Positions 1-6,950 of a DNA stretch of 14,760 bases are shown in pieces. Source of the DNA: JBFWIL01 sp050256015 (GTDB lineage: Bacteria; Bacteroidota; Bacteroidia; Bacteroidales; Prolixibacteraceae); contig JBFWIL010000038.1 of assembly GCA_050256015.1 (NCBI GenBank), positions 1 to 14,760 on the forward strand, in the 5' to 3' direction. The notes under the pieces were generated by a model. The model made no database searches. It was not told where the DNA came from and worked only from the letters and a program-made list of their open reading frames with translations. Numbering within the stretch: position 1 is the stretch's first letter; every line of letters starts with the position of its first letter. Both the position numbers and the translations under genes were made by a program.

Positions 1-13
1 TTCATTTATTTGC

Positions 14-2020
14 TCAGTTTATGAGTTCGCGCTTCAGAACCAGGGCCGTTCGTGCCGGCAGATAGAGGTTCAGCAGAGGCCGGTCGGGATGATCCGGACC
101 GGCGGTACTACAATAACTAAGGCTCCCGTCAATGCGGTCCTGTCCGCCGAATCTTCCCTCATCCGTGTCAAACAGAATCCGGTATCCCGAAGGTTCCGCA
201 GGGATGCCGTAGCCGGTAAAAGAACGGACCGGGTTGAAATTGAACACCAGCAGGAAGTCTCCCCGGCTGAAAGCCAGTACCTGATCCGGTTTATGGTCAT
301 ACCGCCGGAAGATCTGCGAAATTTCCAGCAGGCGTGTTTTCCGCATCCAGCCAATCATGCACCGGTCAAAATCTCCCAGCCAGTGATAACGCAGTTCCTG
401 GTTTCCTGCCAGACTCCAGAGCCGACGTGCATGGTTAAAAGACCAGTTATTCCCCTGTCGGGGAAAATCGATCCATTCCGGATGTCCAAATTCATTGCCC
501 ATGAAATTCAGATAAGCCCCGCCGGCGGTGGCTGCCGTAACCAGACGGATCATCTTATGCAGCGCCATTCCCCTGTCAACGGTCAGATTGGACTGATCCT
601 TCCGCATACTGTAGTACATTTCCTTGTCAATAAGCCGAAACAGAATGGTCTTGTCGCCCACCAGTGCCTGGTCGTGCGATTCGGTATAGCTCACCACCCG
701 TTCTTCTGCCCGCCTGGAGGTCAGCTCATGGAACAGAAGCCCCACATTCCACTGTTCATCGGGCAGTTCCTTAATCAACCGGATCCAGAAGTCAGGCACA
801 CCCATAGCCATACGATAATCAAAACCCATTCCCCCATGTTCCGCCGGGGCAGCCAGTCCGGGCATGCCGCTTACGTCCTCGGCCAAAGAGAAGGCCTGCG
901 GATTGATCTGGCGAATAAGCCTGTTGGCCAGAAACAGATACGTTACGGCTTCCCTGTCGGTATTCCGGCTAAAATAATCGGCATAACAGGTAAAGGCTTT
1001 CCCCAGTCCGTGATCCAGATACAGCATGCTGGTCACCCCGTCAAAACGAAAGCCGTCAAAACGGAATTCCTCCAGCCAGTAGCGAATATTGGAAAGCAGA
1101 AAATGAAGCACTTCCGGCTTTCCGTAATCAAAGCAATAAGAATCCCATGCCGGGTGTTCCCCCCTCGGGCCGTCATGAAAAAACTGGTAACGCGTGCCGT
1201 CGTATGCCCCCAGTCCTTCGATCTCATTCTTCACGGCATGCGAGTGCACCAGATCCATGATGACCGACAAGCCCATGCCATGGGCTGCATCGACCAGCTC
1301 CTTCAACTCATCGGGGGTGCCGAAGCGGGAGGAAGGCGCAAAAAAGCCCGACACATGATATCCGAAACTTCCGTAATAGGGATGCTCCTGAACGGCCATC
1401 AGTTGAACGGTATTGTAGCCGGCCGCCTTGATCCGGGGAAGTATCTTTTCCCTAAATTCATTCCAGCCGTGCACCCGCTCTTCTTCTCCGGCCATTCCGG
1501 CATGAGCCTCATAGATAAGAAGGGCTTCTCCGTCCCGGCGGGGCGCATCGTGTTTCCAGCGGTAAGCCTTTCCGGGAGCCCAAACCTGGGCATTGAAGAT
1601 CTGCGTTTTCTCATCCTGAACCACCCGTGTAGCCCAGGCCGGTATCCGTTTGCCCCGGCCTCCCGTCCAGTGAACAGACAAAGCATACAGTTCGCCATGA
1701 CAAAGACTCTCCGCAGGGAGAAGCAGTTCCCACTGTCCTTTTCCCAGCGATCTGAACCGGTATGCTTCCTGTTCGCTCCACCGGCTGAACGTTCCTGTCA
1801 TATATACGGCTGTTGCGTTAGGCGCCCATTCGCGGACCGTCCAGCCTTCCGGGCTCCGGTGCACACCGAACCAAAGATGACCGGCAGCAAACCCGGCCAG
1901 TTCTCCCACACCCCCTGTCAGCTCACGCTCCCGGATACGGGCAGCTTCCTTCCAGGAGGCCAGAACCGGTCCGTAAGGCTTCAGCCAGGGATCGTGTCTG
2001 ATGAATTCAGGAAATTCCAT
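14..2020 (-). CDS. glgB: 1,4-alpha-glucan (glycogen) branching enzyme, GH13_8-like
   Basis: This cytoplasmic enzyme cuts alpha-1,4 glucan chains and re-joins them as alpha-1,6 branches in glycogen. In 668-residue numbering, a CBM48-type beta-sandwich (about residues 45-130, with REWAPNA) precedes a GH13 barrel. The four GH13 regions are visible: DLVHSH at 256-261; FRFDG with nucleophile D327; AED with acid/base E381; ESHD with D450. The YTESHDQ form of region IV and the N-terminal HDPWLKP block resemble the eukaryotic-type branching enzymes common in Bacteroidota. A C-terminal all-beta domain covers about 570-665. The frame stays open upstream to an ATG at 2179, adding 53 residues, but family proteins begin close to the HDPWL block, so the ATG at 2020 is preferred. 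Nothing else of a glycogen operon is in the window, and only 13 bases remain beyond the stop. Function is confident; the start is moderately confident. Confidence 0.93.
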   Translation of the reverse strand: MEFPEFIRHDPWLKPYGPVLASWKEAARIRERELTGGVGELAGFAAGHLWFGVHRSPEGWTVREWAPNATAVYMTGTFSRWSEQEAYRFRSLGKGQWELLLPAESLCHGELYALSVHWTGGRGKRIPAWATRVVQDEKTQIFNAQVWAPGKAYRWKHDAPRRDGEALLIYEAHAGMAGEEERVHGWNEFREKILPRIKAAGYNTVQLMAVQEHPYYGSFGYHVSGFFAPSSRFGTPDELKELVDAAHGMGLSVIMDLVHSHAVKNEIEGLGAYDGTRYQFFHDGPRGEHPAWDSYCFDYGKPEVLHFLLSNIRYWLEEFRFDGFRFDGVTSMLYLDHGLGKAFTCYADYFSRNTDREAVTYLFLANRLIRQINPQAFSLAEDVSGMPGLAAPAEHGGMGFDYRMAMGVPDFWIRLIKELPDEQWNVGLLFHELTSRRAEERVVSYTESHDQALVGDKTILFRLIDKEMYYSMRKDQSNLTVDRGMALHKMIRLVTAATAGGAYLNFMGNEFGHPEWIDFPRQGNNWSFNHARRLWSLAGNQELRYHWLGDFDRCMIGWMRKTRLLEISQIFRRYDHKPDQVLAFSRGDFLLVFNFNPVRSFTGYGIPAEPSGYRILFDTDEGRFGGQDRIDGSLSYCSTAGPDHPDRPLLNLYLPARTALVLKRELIN

Positions 2021-2215
2021 TGCGGCTCGCTTTTCCGAAAGATATGCATTTTTCCACGACCCCGCGACCAAAAAGGCGAATTTCTCCCCCGGCTGTTCCC
2101 GCATCATTGCCGTAACGCTTTTTGGCTTTTCCTGGTTATCTGAACACACTAAAACCAAAAAAGATGGGAATAAAAGCATTTGACGTTAAAAAAAGTTACA
2201 AAATATTACAACTTT

Positions 2216-2421
2216 ATGTCTTTGCATAATCAAAATAGAACGTGAAAAAGTAAGGAAAGGGGAAAAAGTAACCCAGGAGGAACTGGCTAAACGTATTGGT
2301 TCAAGTAAATCCTACATTTCAAGGATTGAAAAGGGAGTTATTGACCCCAAATGTGTGTACATATTACCGGATAATAGAGGCTTCAGGGTTACGGATTGAG
2401 ATTGTTAAACCCATTGCATAA
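2216..2421 (+). pseudogene. Relic of a small HigA/XRE-type helix-turn-helix gene (two frameshifts)
   Basis: Frame reading 2232-2351 gives a clear HTH_3/XRE core: KIEREKV, then TQEELAKRIGSSKSYISRIE, ending DPK. The frame then fails. Ignoring the T at 2352 restores VCTYYRIIEASGLRIEIV and a TAA at 2419-2421, which is the usual C-terminus of this family. Upstream, the core has no start codon in frame, but skipping the C at 2231 joins it to ATG TCT TTG CAT AAT at 2216. With both single bases removed the gene would encode 67 residues, a normal size for a HigA-like antitoxin or small DNA-binding regulator. No toxin partner is visible. The DNA is AT-rich compared with its neighbours. It is either a decayed accessory gene or, less likely, an intact gene with two sequence errors. 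The HTH identity is seen directly; the antitoxin role is only a family possibility. Confidence 0.7.
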
Positions 2422-2527
2422 GGTTCTGTTTAAATCACAGAATAAAAAAGGTACTTTGAGTAAAATTGTATGTAAGGAATAAAAAACCACCCCCAATAAG
2501 ATTATTACAAGTGATTGATTTTCAATG

Positions 2528-2599
2528 AGCGGGAAATGGGGATCGAACCCACGACCCTCAGCTTGGGAAGCTGATGCTCTACCACTGAGCTACTCCCGC
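2528..2599 (-). tRNA. tRNA-Gly (anticodon CCC)
   Basis: The minus strand folds into a full cloverleaf of 72 nt. The acceptor is GCGGGAG with TTCCCGC (last pair G-U). The D arm is GCTC/GAGC. The anticodon stem TCAGC/GCTGA holds loop TTCCCAA, which places CCC at 34-36. The T arm is GTGGG/CCCAT around TTCGATC. The discriminator base is U, as expected for glycine tRNAs. CCA is not encoded (TCA follows), so it must be added by a nucleotidyltransferase. A TATAAT box on the minus strand (2616-2621) lies 16 bases upstream of the 5' end and could be its promoter; this is weak. The gene's 3' end faces the HTH relic. Confidence 0.95.
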
Positions 2600-2804
2600 C
2601 TGTATAAAAAACTGCATTATAGGTCCTGCCGTTTCCTCAGGAATAAAAACCGCAGCTCCTGCTCCAAAACGACAAGGCAAATGTAAAAATTTTTCTGAAA
2701 TAGAAGACGGCTTTCTCAGAAAAAAACAGGCAGCGGCCTGCAAGCCTGCACCGCATCCCAAAGCCGGCCCGAATTGGAATAAGACTGTCCCTTCCCTGTA
2801 ATAC
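2600..2804. other. Intergenic region without a supported gene
   Basis: No reading frame here resembles a known protein. A 60-codon minus-strand frame (2579-2761) runs through the tRNA gene and has no recognisable motif, so it is not called. The stretch probably holds the promoter of the minus-strand tRNA at one end; the plus-strand aldo/keto reductase promoter follows immediately. Confidence 0.5.
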
Positions 2805-2836
2805 TTGTCAAAAATCCGGATTTTTTTTTATCTTTA
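2805..2836 (+). promoter_or_regulatory. Bacteroidota-type promoter for the aldo/keto reductase operon, with palindromic spacer
   Basis: TTG at 2805-2807 and TATCTTTA at 2829-2836 fit the Bacteroidota -33/-7 pattern (TTTG and TAnnTTTG) with a 21-nt spacer; the -7 box has one mismatch. Transcription would start near 2843, supporting translation from the ATG at 2877 rather than the in-frame ATG at 2844. A perfect 16-bp palindrome, AAAAATCCGGATTTTT, occupies 2810-2825 between the two boxes. It could be an operator, or a weak A/T-rich hairpin followed by a T run. Confidence 0.5.
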
Positions 2837-2876
2837 ATCAGCTTTGAACAAAATTCTTAACTTAACCGGAACAACG

Positions 2877-4052
2877 ATGAAAAAATCAGCTTGTAACCGA
2901 AGAAAGTTTTTGCAGCTTGGCGTAGCCGCCACGGCCGCTGTGGCCGGAGCAGGAACAGCCGGGGCAGCTGTTGAGCCGCTCCGGCCCGGAGTTTCCGAAG
3001 AACCGCTGATGCGCACTCTGGGAAGAACGGGCATCCGGCTACCCGTAGTCAGCATGGGAGTAATGCGTGCCGACAATCCGAATATTGTCAAGGGAGCCTA
3101 CAAGCTGGGAATCACTTTATTCGATACGGCCCACGGTTACCAGGACGGGAGGAATGAAGAAATGCTCGGTGATTTTTTCAAGGACAAACCGCGGGATTCC
3201 TTTGTGCTGGCTACCAAGATCAAGCCACCCAAAGGAGCTACGGCAGATAAGTTCCTGGAAATGCTTGATCTCAGCCTGAAGCGCCTGCAGATGGAACAGG
3301 TGGACATTCTCTACCTGCATGCCGTTGATGAGCAGGAAGAGCTGCACCGGGAAGAGTTGGTTTATGCCATGAACACCGCCCGCGAACAGGGCAAGGTCCG
3401 TTTCCTCGGGTTCTCCACCCACAGGAATATGGCCAAACTGATCGATGCAGCCGCCGAACGGGGTTTCTACGATGTGGTGCTCACCACCTACAACTTCCGG
3501 CTTGCCGGAGACCAGGCCATGACAACTGCACTAAAAAAGGCGCACGAGTCGGGCATGGGCATTGTGGCCATGAAAAACATGGCCGGAGGCTGGCTGGACG
3601 AAAACCGGACCAAAGCCGTAAACTGCAAGGCAGCCCTGAAATGGGCTGTATCCAGTCCATATGTACACACCTGCATTCCCGGCATAGTTTCCTTTGAAAT
3701 GCTGATGGAAAACTGGTCTGTTGCCGGCGATCTGAACCTGACGGAGAAGGAACGGGAAGACCTGAAACTGGCCAGCCGGGAAACCGGCCTTTTCTGCATG
3801 GGCTGCAACAGCTGTGCGGGGCAATGCAGTTATGATCTTCCCGTTTCCGAACTGATGCGTTCATACATGTACAACTATGCCTATGCTTATCCGGCCAAGG
3901 CCTGGCAAACTGTAAAGGAAACCGGGATTAAAGAAGATCCCTGTGTGGCATGCAAGCAGTGCACAGTGCAATGCAAAGCCGGCTTTGACATACGCTCCAG
4001 AATCACCAATATCGCCCGGATCCAGAAAGTTCCAGAAGAATTTTTAGTCTAA
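2877..4052 (+). CDS. Tat-signal aldo/keto reductase with two C-terminal 4Fe-4S motifs
   Basis: This 391-residue protein is predicted to be an exported oxidoreductase; its substrate is unknown. The N-terminus has a twin-arginine motif (RRKFLQLG, R8-R9) and a hydrophobic Ala/Gly-rich stretch to about residue 33. The aldo/keto reductase barrel follows, with D83 and Y88 in FDTAHGY, K114 in ATKIK and H148 in YLHA matching the catalytic tetrad, and IPG-type cofactor-binding sequence near 267. The C-terminus carries two ferredoxin-like sets: C307, C310, C313, C317, and C356, C359, C362, C366, each CX2CX2CX3C. Two 4Fe-4S clusters are likely. The ATG at 2877 is chosen because it places the Tat motif near the N-terminus and fits the promoter. 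The next gene starts 17 nt downstream, suggesting an operon. Many family members carry the Fer4 tail, but whether they use NAD(P)H after export is unclear. Tat export is inferred. Confidence 0.88.
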   Translation: MKKSACNRRKFLQLGVAATAAVAGAGTAGAAVEPLRPGVSEEPLMRTLGRTGIRLPVVSMGVMRADNPNIVKGAYKLGITLFDTAHGYQDGRNEEMLGDFFKDKPRDSFVLATKIKPPKGATADKFLEMLDLSLKRLQMEQVDILYLHAVDEQEELHREELVYAMNTAREQGKVRFLGFSTHRNMAKLIDAAAERGFYDVVLTTYNFRLAGDQAMTTALKKAHESGMGIVAMKNMAGGWLDENRTKAVNCKAALKWAVSSPYVHTCIPGIVSFEMLMENWSVAGDLNLTEKEREDLKLASRETGLFCMGCNSCAGQCSYDLPVSELMRSYMYNYAYAYPAKAWQTVKETGIKEDPCVACKQCTVQCKAGFDIRSRITNIARIQKVPEEFLV

Positions 4053-4069
4053 TCCCTCATTCAAGACCT

Positions 4070-4918
4070 ATGAAGCAAATTCTGTTTCTTATGCTGTTCC
4101 TCCTGTCTTTTACCTTACAGGCCTTTCACTTTATTCCTCCTGAAATTCCCGGCTGGACGCAGGACGGCGAACTGAAGGTCTTTACAGGCGATGATCTGTT
4201 TAACCACATCAACGGGGCTTCCGAATTTTATTTCAGCTATAATTTCCAGCAGGTATGGGTGGTACGTTACGCCAAAGGGGAAGCTGAAATATCCCTGGAA
4301 GTGTACGATCAGGGCGATCCGGTACACGCCTACGGTATTTACAGCATGGAACGTCCCTCCGGAGCAAGCGTCCGCACCATCGGAGCCGAAGGTTATTACC
4401 AGGAAAGCATTCTGAACTTTGTGACGGGAAGGTACTACGTCAAGATGAACGCTTTCCGCGAGCAGGATGCAGGCAGCGGCATCCTTTTATCCACAGCCCT
4501 GGCGCTGGCTCCCGGGCTGGAAAAAAAACCGCGACTCCCGGATGTCGTGCAGGCCATGCCGGATTTAAACCGCGTTCCCAATTCCGTGCAATACATTCCG
4601 GACACCTTTATGGGACTGGAATTTCTGGGAGGCGCCTACCGGGCAACCTATCAGACAGAAGCAGGCAAGCTCAGCCTGTTTGTTCTGGAACGTAAGTCCT
4701 CCGAAGAAGTAAAACAACTACTGCAAAAATATCTGGATTTTGTACAAGCCGATTCCATAGCTTTAAAACCGGAAGGCAGCTGCGAGTTGGAAGATCCCTT
4801 TAACGGGGCCATTCGTCTAAACTGGAAAGGCAGGTGGATCATCGGATTTAACGGAGATAAGCTGCCCGAGCTGGAGATCAGGCTAAGCCGGTCCGTACAG
4901 GAAAAGCTGCCAGACTAA
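4070..4918 (+). CDS. Secreted DUF6599-like protein of unknown function
   Basis: This 282-residue protein begins with a typical Sec signal peptide (short basic start, then a Leu/Phe-rich core to about residue 18, ending LQA). The mature part has the pattern I associate with DUF6599: DDLFNHINGASEFYFSY near 43-59, LEVYDQGDP near 78-86, and AYGIYSMER near 89-97, followed by a second half with repeated beta-strand-like hydrophobic segments. I see no catalytic motif, cysteine pair or lipobox, so it is probably a soluble periplasmic protein. It follows the Tat-exported Fe-S aldo/keto reductase by 17 nt, so the two are likely co-transcribed and may act together in the periplasm. Its TAA (4916-4918) overlaps the stop of the convergent queG by 4 nt. 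The function is unknown; the family assignment is from memory of conserved motifs. Confidence 0.75.
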   Translation: MKQILFLMLFLLSFTLQAFHFIPPEIPGWTQDGELKVFTGDDLFNHINGASEFYFSYNFQQVWVVRYAKGEAEISLEVYDQGDPVHAYGIYSMERPSGASVRTIGAEGYYQESILNFVTGRYYVKMNAFREQDAGSGILLSTALALAPGLEKKPRLPDVVQAMPDLNRVPNSVQYIPDTFMGLEFLGGAYRATYQTEAGKLSLFVLERKSSEEVKQLLQKYLDFVQADSIALKPEGSCELEDPFNGAIRLNWKGRWIIGFNGDKLPELEIRLSRSVQEKLPD

Positions 4919-5916
4919 AGAAAAAACGTTTTCCCCGGAACTTCCCCTTCCCCGGACACCCCAGAAGAGTTCGTCGAGGAAGGCGGCTCTGTCTTCTGCA
5001 AAAAAAGCAGGTTCCGTTTTAGTCCGGCATACCCGGTCCGTCTGACTGCAGAATCCTTAAACAACATGTGAAACAAGGGCCGGTCCATGTTCATCCACTG
5101 CTCCCGGCTAAGCTTCAGCAAACGGGGATGGGGTTCAAAATCTGCTTCCCGGTGAGGTACCGGATTGCGGTTCCAGGGACAGACATCCTGGCAGATATCG
5201 CAACCAAACACCCGGTCACGGAACAGATCTTTCAGCCTTTCATCCAGCGCCCCTTTCAGTTCAACGGTCTGGTAGGAGATACAACGCCTGGCATCAAGCA
5301 CCCGGGGATTCACGATAGCCCGGGTGGGACAGGCATCAATACAGCGGGTGCAGGTTCCGCAACGATCAAGCACCGTTTTGTTGTCGGGCTCCAGTTCGAG
5401 GTCCAGGATCAGTTCCCCGATAAAAAAAAAGCTGCCGTGCTCCGGATGGATCAGGTTGGTGTTTTTCCCGATCCATCCCAGTCCGGCCCGAACAGCCCAG
5501 GCTTTATCGAGCACCGGAGCCGAATCGGTAAAAACGCGTCCACAGCAGGGAGCAATAAACTCCTGAACATAAGCCATCAGCTTCTTCAGCTTTTCCTTAA
5601 GTACAAAATGATAATCTTTCCCGTATGCATATTTGGAAAGCACGGGGGCATCCTGCGGGCTTTGACTGCCCCGGGGATAATAATTCAGCAAAACCGACAC
5701 CACGGAGCGGGCTCCCTCCACCAGCAAACGCGGGTCAAGCCGCTTTTCCCTATTCCGGGCCATGTACTGCATCTCCCCGTGCAGGCCTTGTTGAAGCCAG
5801 CGATCCAGCGCCGGTTTTTCCTCCTCCAGAAAATCCGCCCTTGAGATACCGCAGTCCAGAAAGCCCAATGCCAGGGCTTTTTGTTTAATCCGTTCCGACC
5901 GGTCCCGACTGTTCAT
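4915..5916 (-). CDS. queG: Epoxyqueuosine reductase QueG
   Basis: QueG reduces epoxyqueuosine to queuosine, the last step in making the modified wobble base of GUN-anticodon tRNAs; it uses cobalamin and two 4Fe-4S clusters. From the ATG at 5916 (333 residues) the N-terminal part contains the FTDSAPVLDKAWAVRAGLGWIGKN block, whose D131 corresponds to the proposed general acid. The cluster ligands are C186, C189, C192, C196, then C212, and C239, C242, C246 (CDICQDVCPWN). The frame extends 29 codons further upstream across the sufT stop, but that stretch is unlike the family. A Ser/Gly/Pro-rich tail of about 24 residues follows the usual C-terminus (GLKRNLLFL). The gene lies 52 nt downstream of the sufT-like gene and is probably co-transcribed with it and sufE. 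As a two-cluster enzyme it is a natural client of the adjacent assembly genes. Confidence 0.93.
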   Translation of the reverse strand: MNSRDRSERIKQKALALGFLDCGISRADFLEEEKPALDRWLQQGLHGEMQYMARNREKRLDPRLLVEGARSVVSVLLNYYPRGSQSPQDAPVLSKYAYGKDYHFVLKEKLKKLMAYVQEFIAPCCGRVFTDSAPVLDKAWAVRAGLGWIGKNTNLIHPEHGSFFFIGELILDLELEPDNKTVLDRCGTCTRCIDACPTRAIVNPRVLDARRCISYQTVELKGALDERLKDLFRDRVFGCDICQDVCPWNRNPVPHREADFEPHPRLLKLSREQWMNMDRPLFHMLFKDSAVRRTGYAGLKRNLLFLQKTEPPSSTNSSGVSGEGEVPGKTFFL

Positions 5917-5968
5917 ATGCTGTATCCGTTTAGGATTATTGTTTGTCTTATGCAGCCGCAGAAATGAA

Positions 5969-6274
5969 TCAGAAAAATCCCAGTTCCAGCCGGGCTTCCT
6001 CACTCATCATCGACTTATCCCAGGGCGGCTCGAAAGTCAGTTCCACTTCAACCTCTTCCACTCCGTCTACGGCAAATGCCGCCTGACGGGTGTCTTCCAC
6101 CAGCATGTCGGCCACCGGACAGCCCGGTGCAGTCAGGGTCATCACAATACAGGCCTTTCCCTGTTCATCCACATCTACATTGTATACCAGCCCCAAATCG
6201 TATATGTTAACCGGAATCTCCGGGTCATATACTTCCTTCAGTTTATCTATAATCTTATCGATTCTATCGTCCAT
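5969..6274 (-). CDS. SufT-like DUF59/MIP18-family iron-sulfur assembly protein
   Basis: This 101-residue protein is a single MIP18/DUF59 domain. Members in SUF operons (often called SufT) assist iron-sulfur cluster maturation. The motif YDPEIPVNIYDLGL (16-29) and TLTAPGCP with C52 are characteristic; the FEPPWDKSMMSEEAR block (81-95) is typical of SUF-linked members. The gene starts 3 nt after the sufE stop, so translation is likely coupled, and queG follows. Related PaaD proteins of phenylacetate degradation share the domain, but the neighbours favour a SUF role. Family assignment is sure; the precise function is inferred from context. Confidence 0.9.
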   Translation of the reverse strand: MDDRIDKIIDKLKEVYDPEIPVNIYDLGLVYNVDVDEQGKACIVMTLTAPGCPVADMLVEDTRQAAFAVDGVEEVEVELTFEPPWDKSMMSEEARLELGFF

Positions 6275-6277
6275 ACC

Positions 6278-6709
6278 TTATTTTTCTAAACCTTCCATTT
6301 TGTTGTAAGCAAGGGCATATAATCTGATTTGTCTGATCATGGCCACCAGTCCGTTGGACCGGGTAGGCGACAGATGCTGTTTCAGTCCGATCTCGTCCAC
6401 AAAATGCAAATCCGCATGCATCAGTTCCTCCGGTGTACGGCCTGATACCACCCGAAGCAGCAGAGCCACCAGTCCCTTGACAATCACAGCATCACTTTCA
6501 CCCCGGAAATACAATTTGCCGTCTTTCAGCTCGGGAACCAGCCACACACGCGACTGACAACCCCTGATCAGATGAGGATCAGTCTTCAGCTTCGGATCCA
6601 GCGGTTCCAAACCGTTTCCCAACTCAATCAGGTAGCTGTATTTATCCATCCAGTCTTCGTAAACCGAAAATTCCTCAATAATTTCATGCTGTACAGTTTC
6701 CATGCTCAT
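6278..6709 (-). CDS. sufE: Sulfur acceptor protein SufE
   Basis: SufE accepts persulfide sulfur from the cysteine desulfurase SufS and passes it to the SufBCD scaffold. The 143-residue length is normal for the family. The acceptor cysteine is C51 in IRGCQSRVW, preceded by the usual WMDKYSYLIELG helix and followed by the SDAVIVKGLVALLL segment and the Ser/Pro-Thr-Arg-Ser-Asn-Gly block (LSPTRSNGL). A second ATG two codons in (6703) is an equally possible start. Its partner sufS lies about 0.9 kb away on the same strand, separated by the opposite-strand rubrerythrin gene, so sufE must be expressed from its own promoter in 6710-6950 or by readthrough. The sufT-like gene follows after 3 nt. Confidence 0.95.
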   Translation of the reverse strand: MSMETVQHEIIEEFSVYEDWMDKYSYLIELGNGLEPLDPKLKTDPHLIRGCQSRVWLVPELKDGKLYFRGESDAVIVKGLVALLLRVVSGRTPEELMHADLHFVDEIGLKQHLSPTRSNGLVAMIRQIRLYALAYNKMEGLEK

Positions 6710-6784
6710 CTTGTCTGATTTTAAGCCGCAAAGGTCGCAAATTTTTCAAAAACACCATAATCGGACCTGAACATCTTTAATTCG

Positions 6785-6818
6785 CCGGGCATATTTTGAA
6801 CAGTTCTAAATTTCCCGG
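6785..6818. promoter_or_regulatory. Large imperfect inverted repeat between sufE and rubrerythrin
   Basis: Arms CCGGG (6785-6789) and CCCGG (6814-6818) enclose a second inverted repeat, ATTT-t-GAAC-a-GTTC-t-AAAT (6793-6811), with nearly the same centre (about 6802). The inner part matches in 8 of 9 pairs. It lies between divergent sufE and the rubrerythrin gene, about 37 nt upstream of the putative rubrerythrin -7 box. It is well placed as an operator for a dimeric regulator. There is no T tract on either side, so a terminator is unlikely. Confidence 0.45.
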
Positions 6819-6847
6819 AAAGAAAAGCGGTTCACCCTCCAATTGCC

Positions 6848-6855
6848 TATCTTTA
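6848..6855 (+). promoter_or_regulatory. Possible -7 promoter element of the rubrerythrin gene
   Basis: TATCTTTA matches the Bacteroidota TAnnTTTG box except for the last base and is identical to the box upstream of the aldo/keto reductase. No TTG lies at the expected 19-21 nt upstream, so this is a weak call unless an activator is used. The implied leader is about 90 nt. Confidence 0.3.
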
Positions 6856-6950
6856 ACCGATGCAAACCCAAGCCGTAAAGACGGTCAGCCCTCACCAGCA
6901 GTACTGTCCGGAATAAAAAACAGAATCAATTAACCTTTAAATATCATATA

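Noticed and set aside
89..2143. Long plus-strand open frame (684 codons) antisense to the branching enzyme gene
   Set aside because: It has no recognisable domain and lies wholly opposite a gene with all GH13 motifs; biased codon use in the true gene keeps the antisense frame open.
2192..2215. Inverted repeat AAAGTT/AACTTT with a 12-nt spacer just upstream of the HTH relic, possible operator
   Set aside because: Short arms in very AT-rich DNA occur easily by chance, and the downstream gene is broken.
2164..2229. 21-codon frame just upstream of the HTH relic, considered as the end of a HigB-type toxin
   Set aside because: Too short and without any toxin motif; no partner can be supported.
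2430..2527. Attachment-site duplication of the tRNA-Gly 3' end
   Set aside because: No second copy of the T-arm/acceptor sequence was seen in the window.
2579..2761. 60-codon minus-strand frame upstream of tRNA-Gly
   Set aside because: It runs into the tRNA gene and has no protein-like features.
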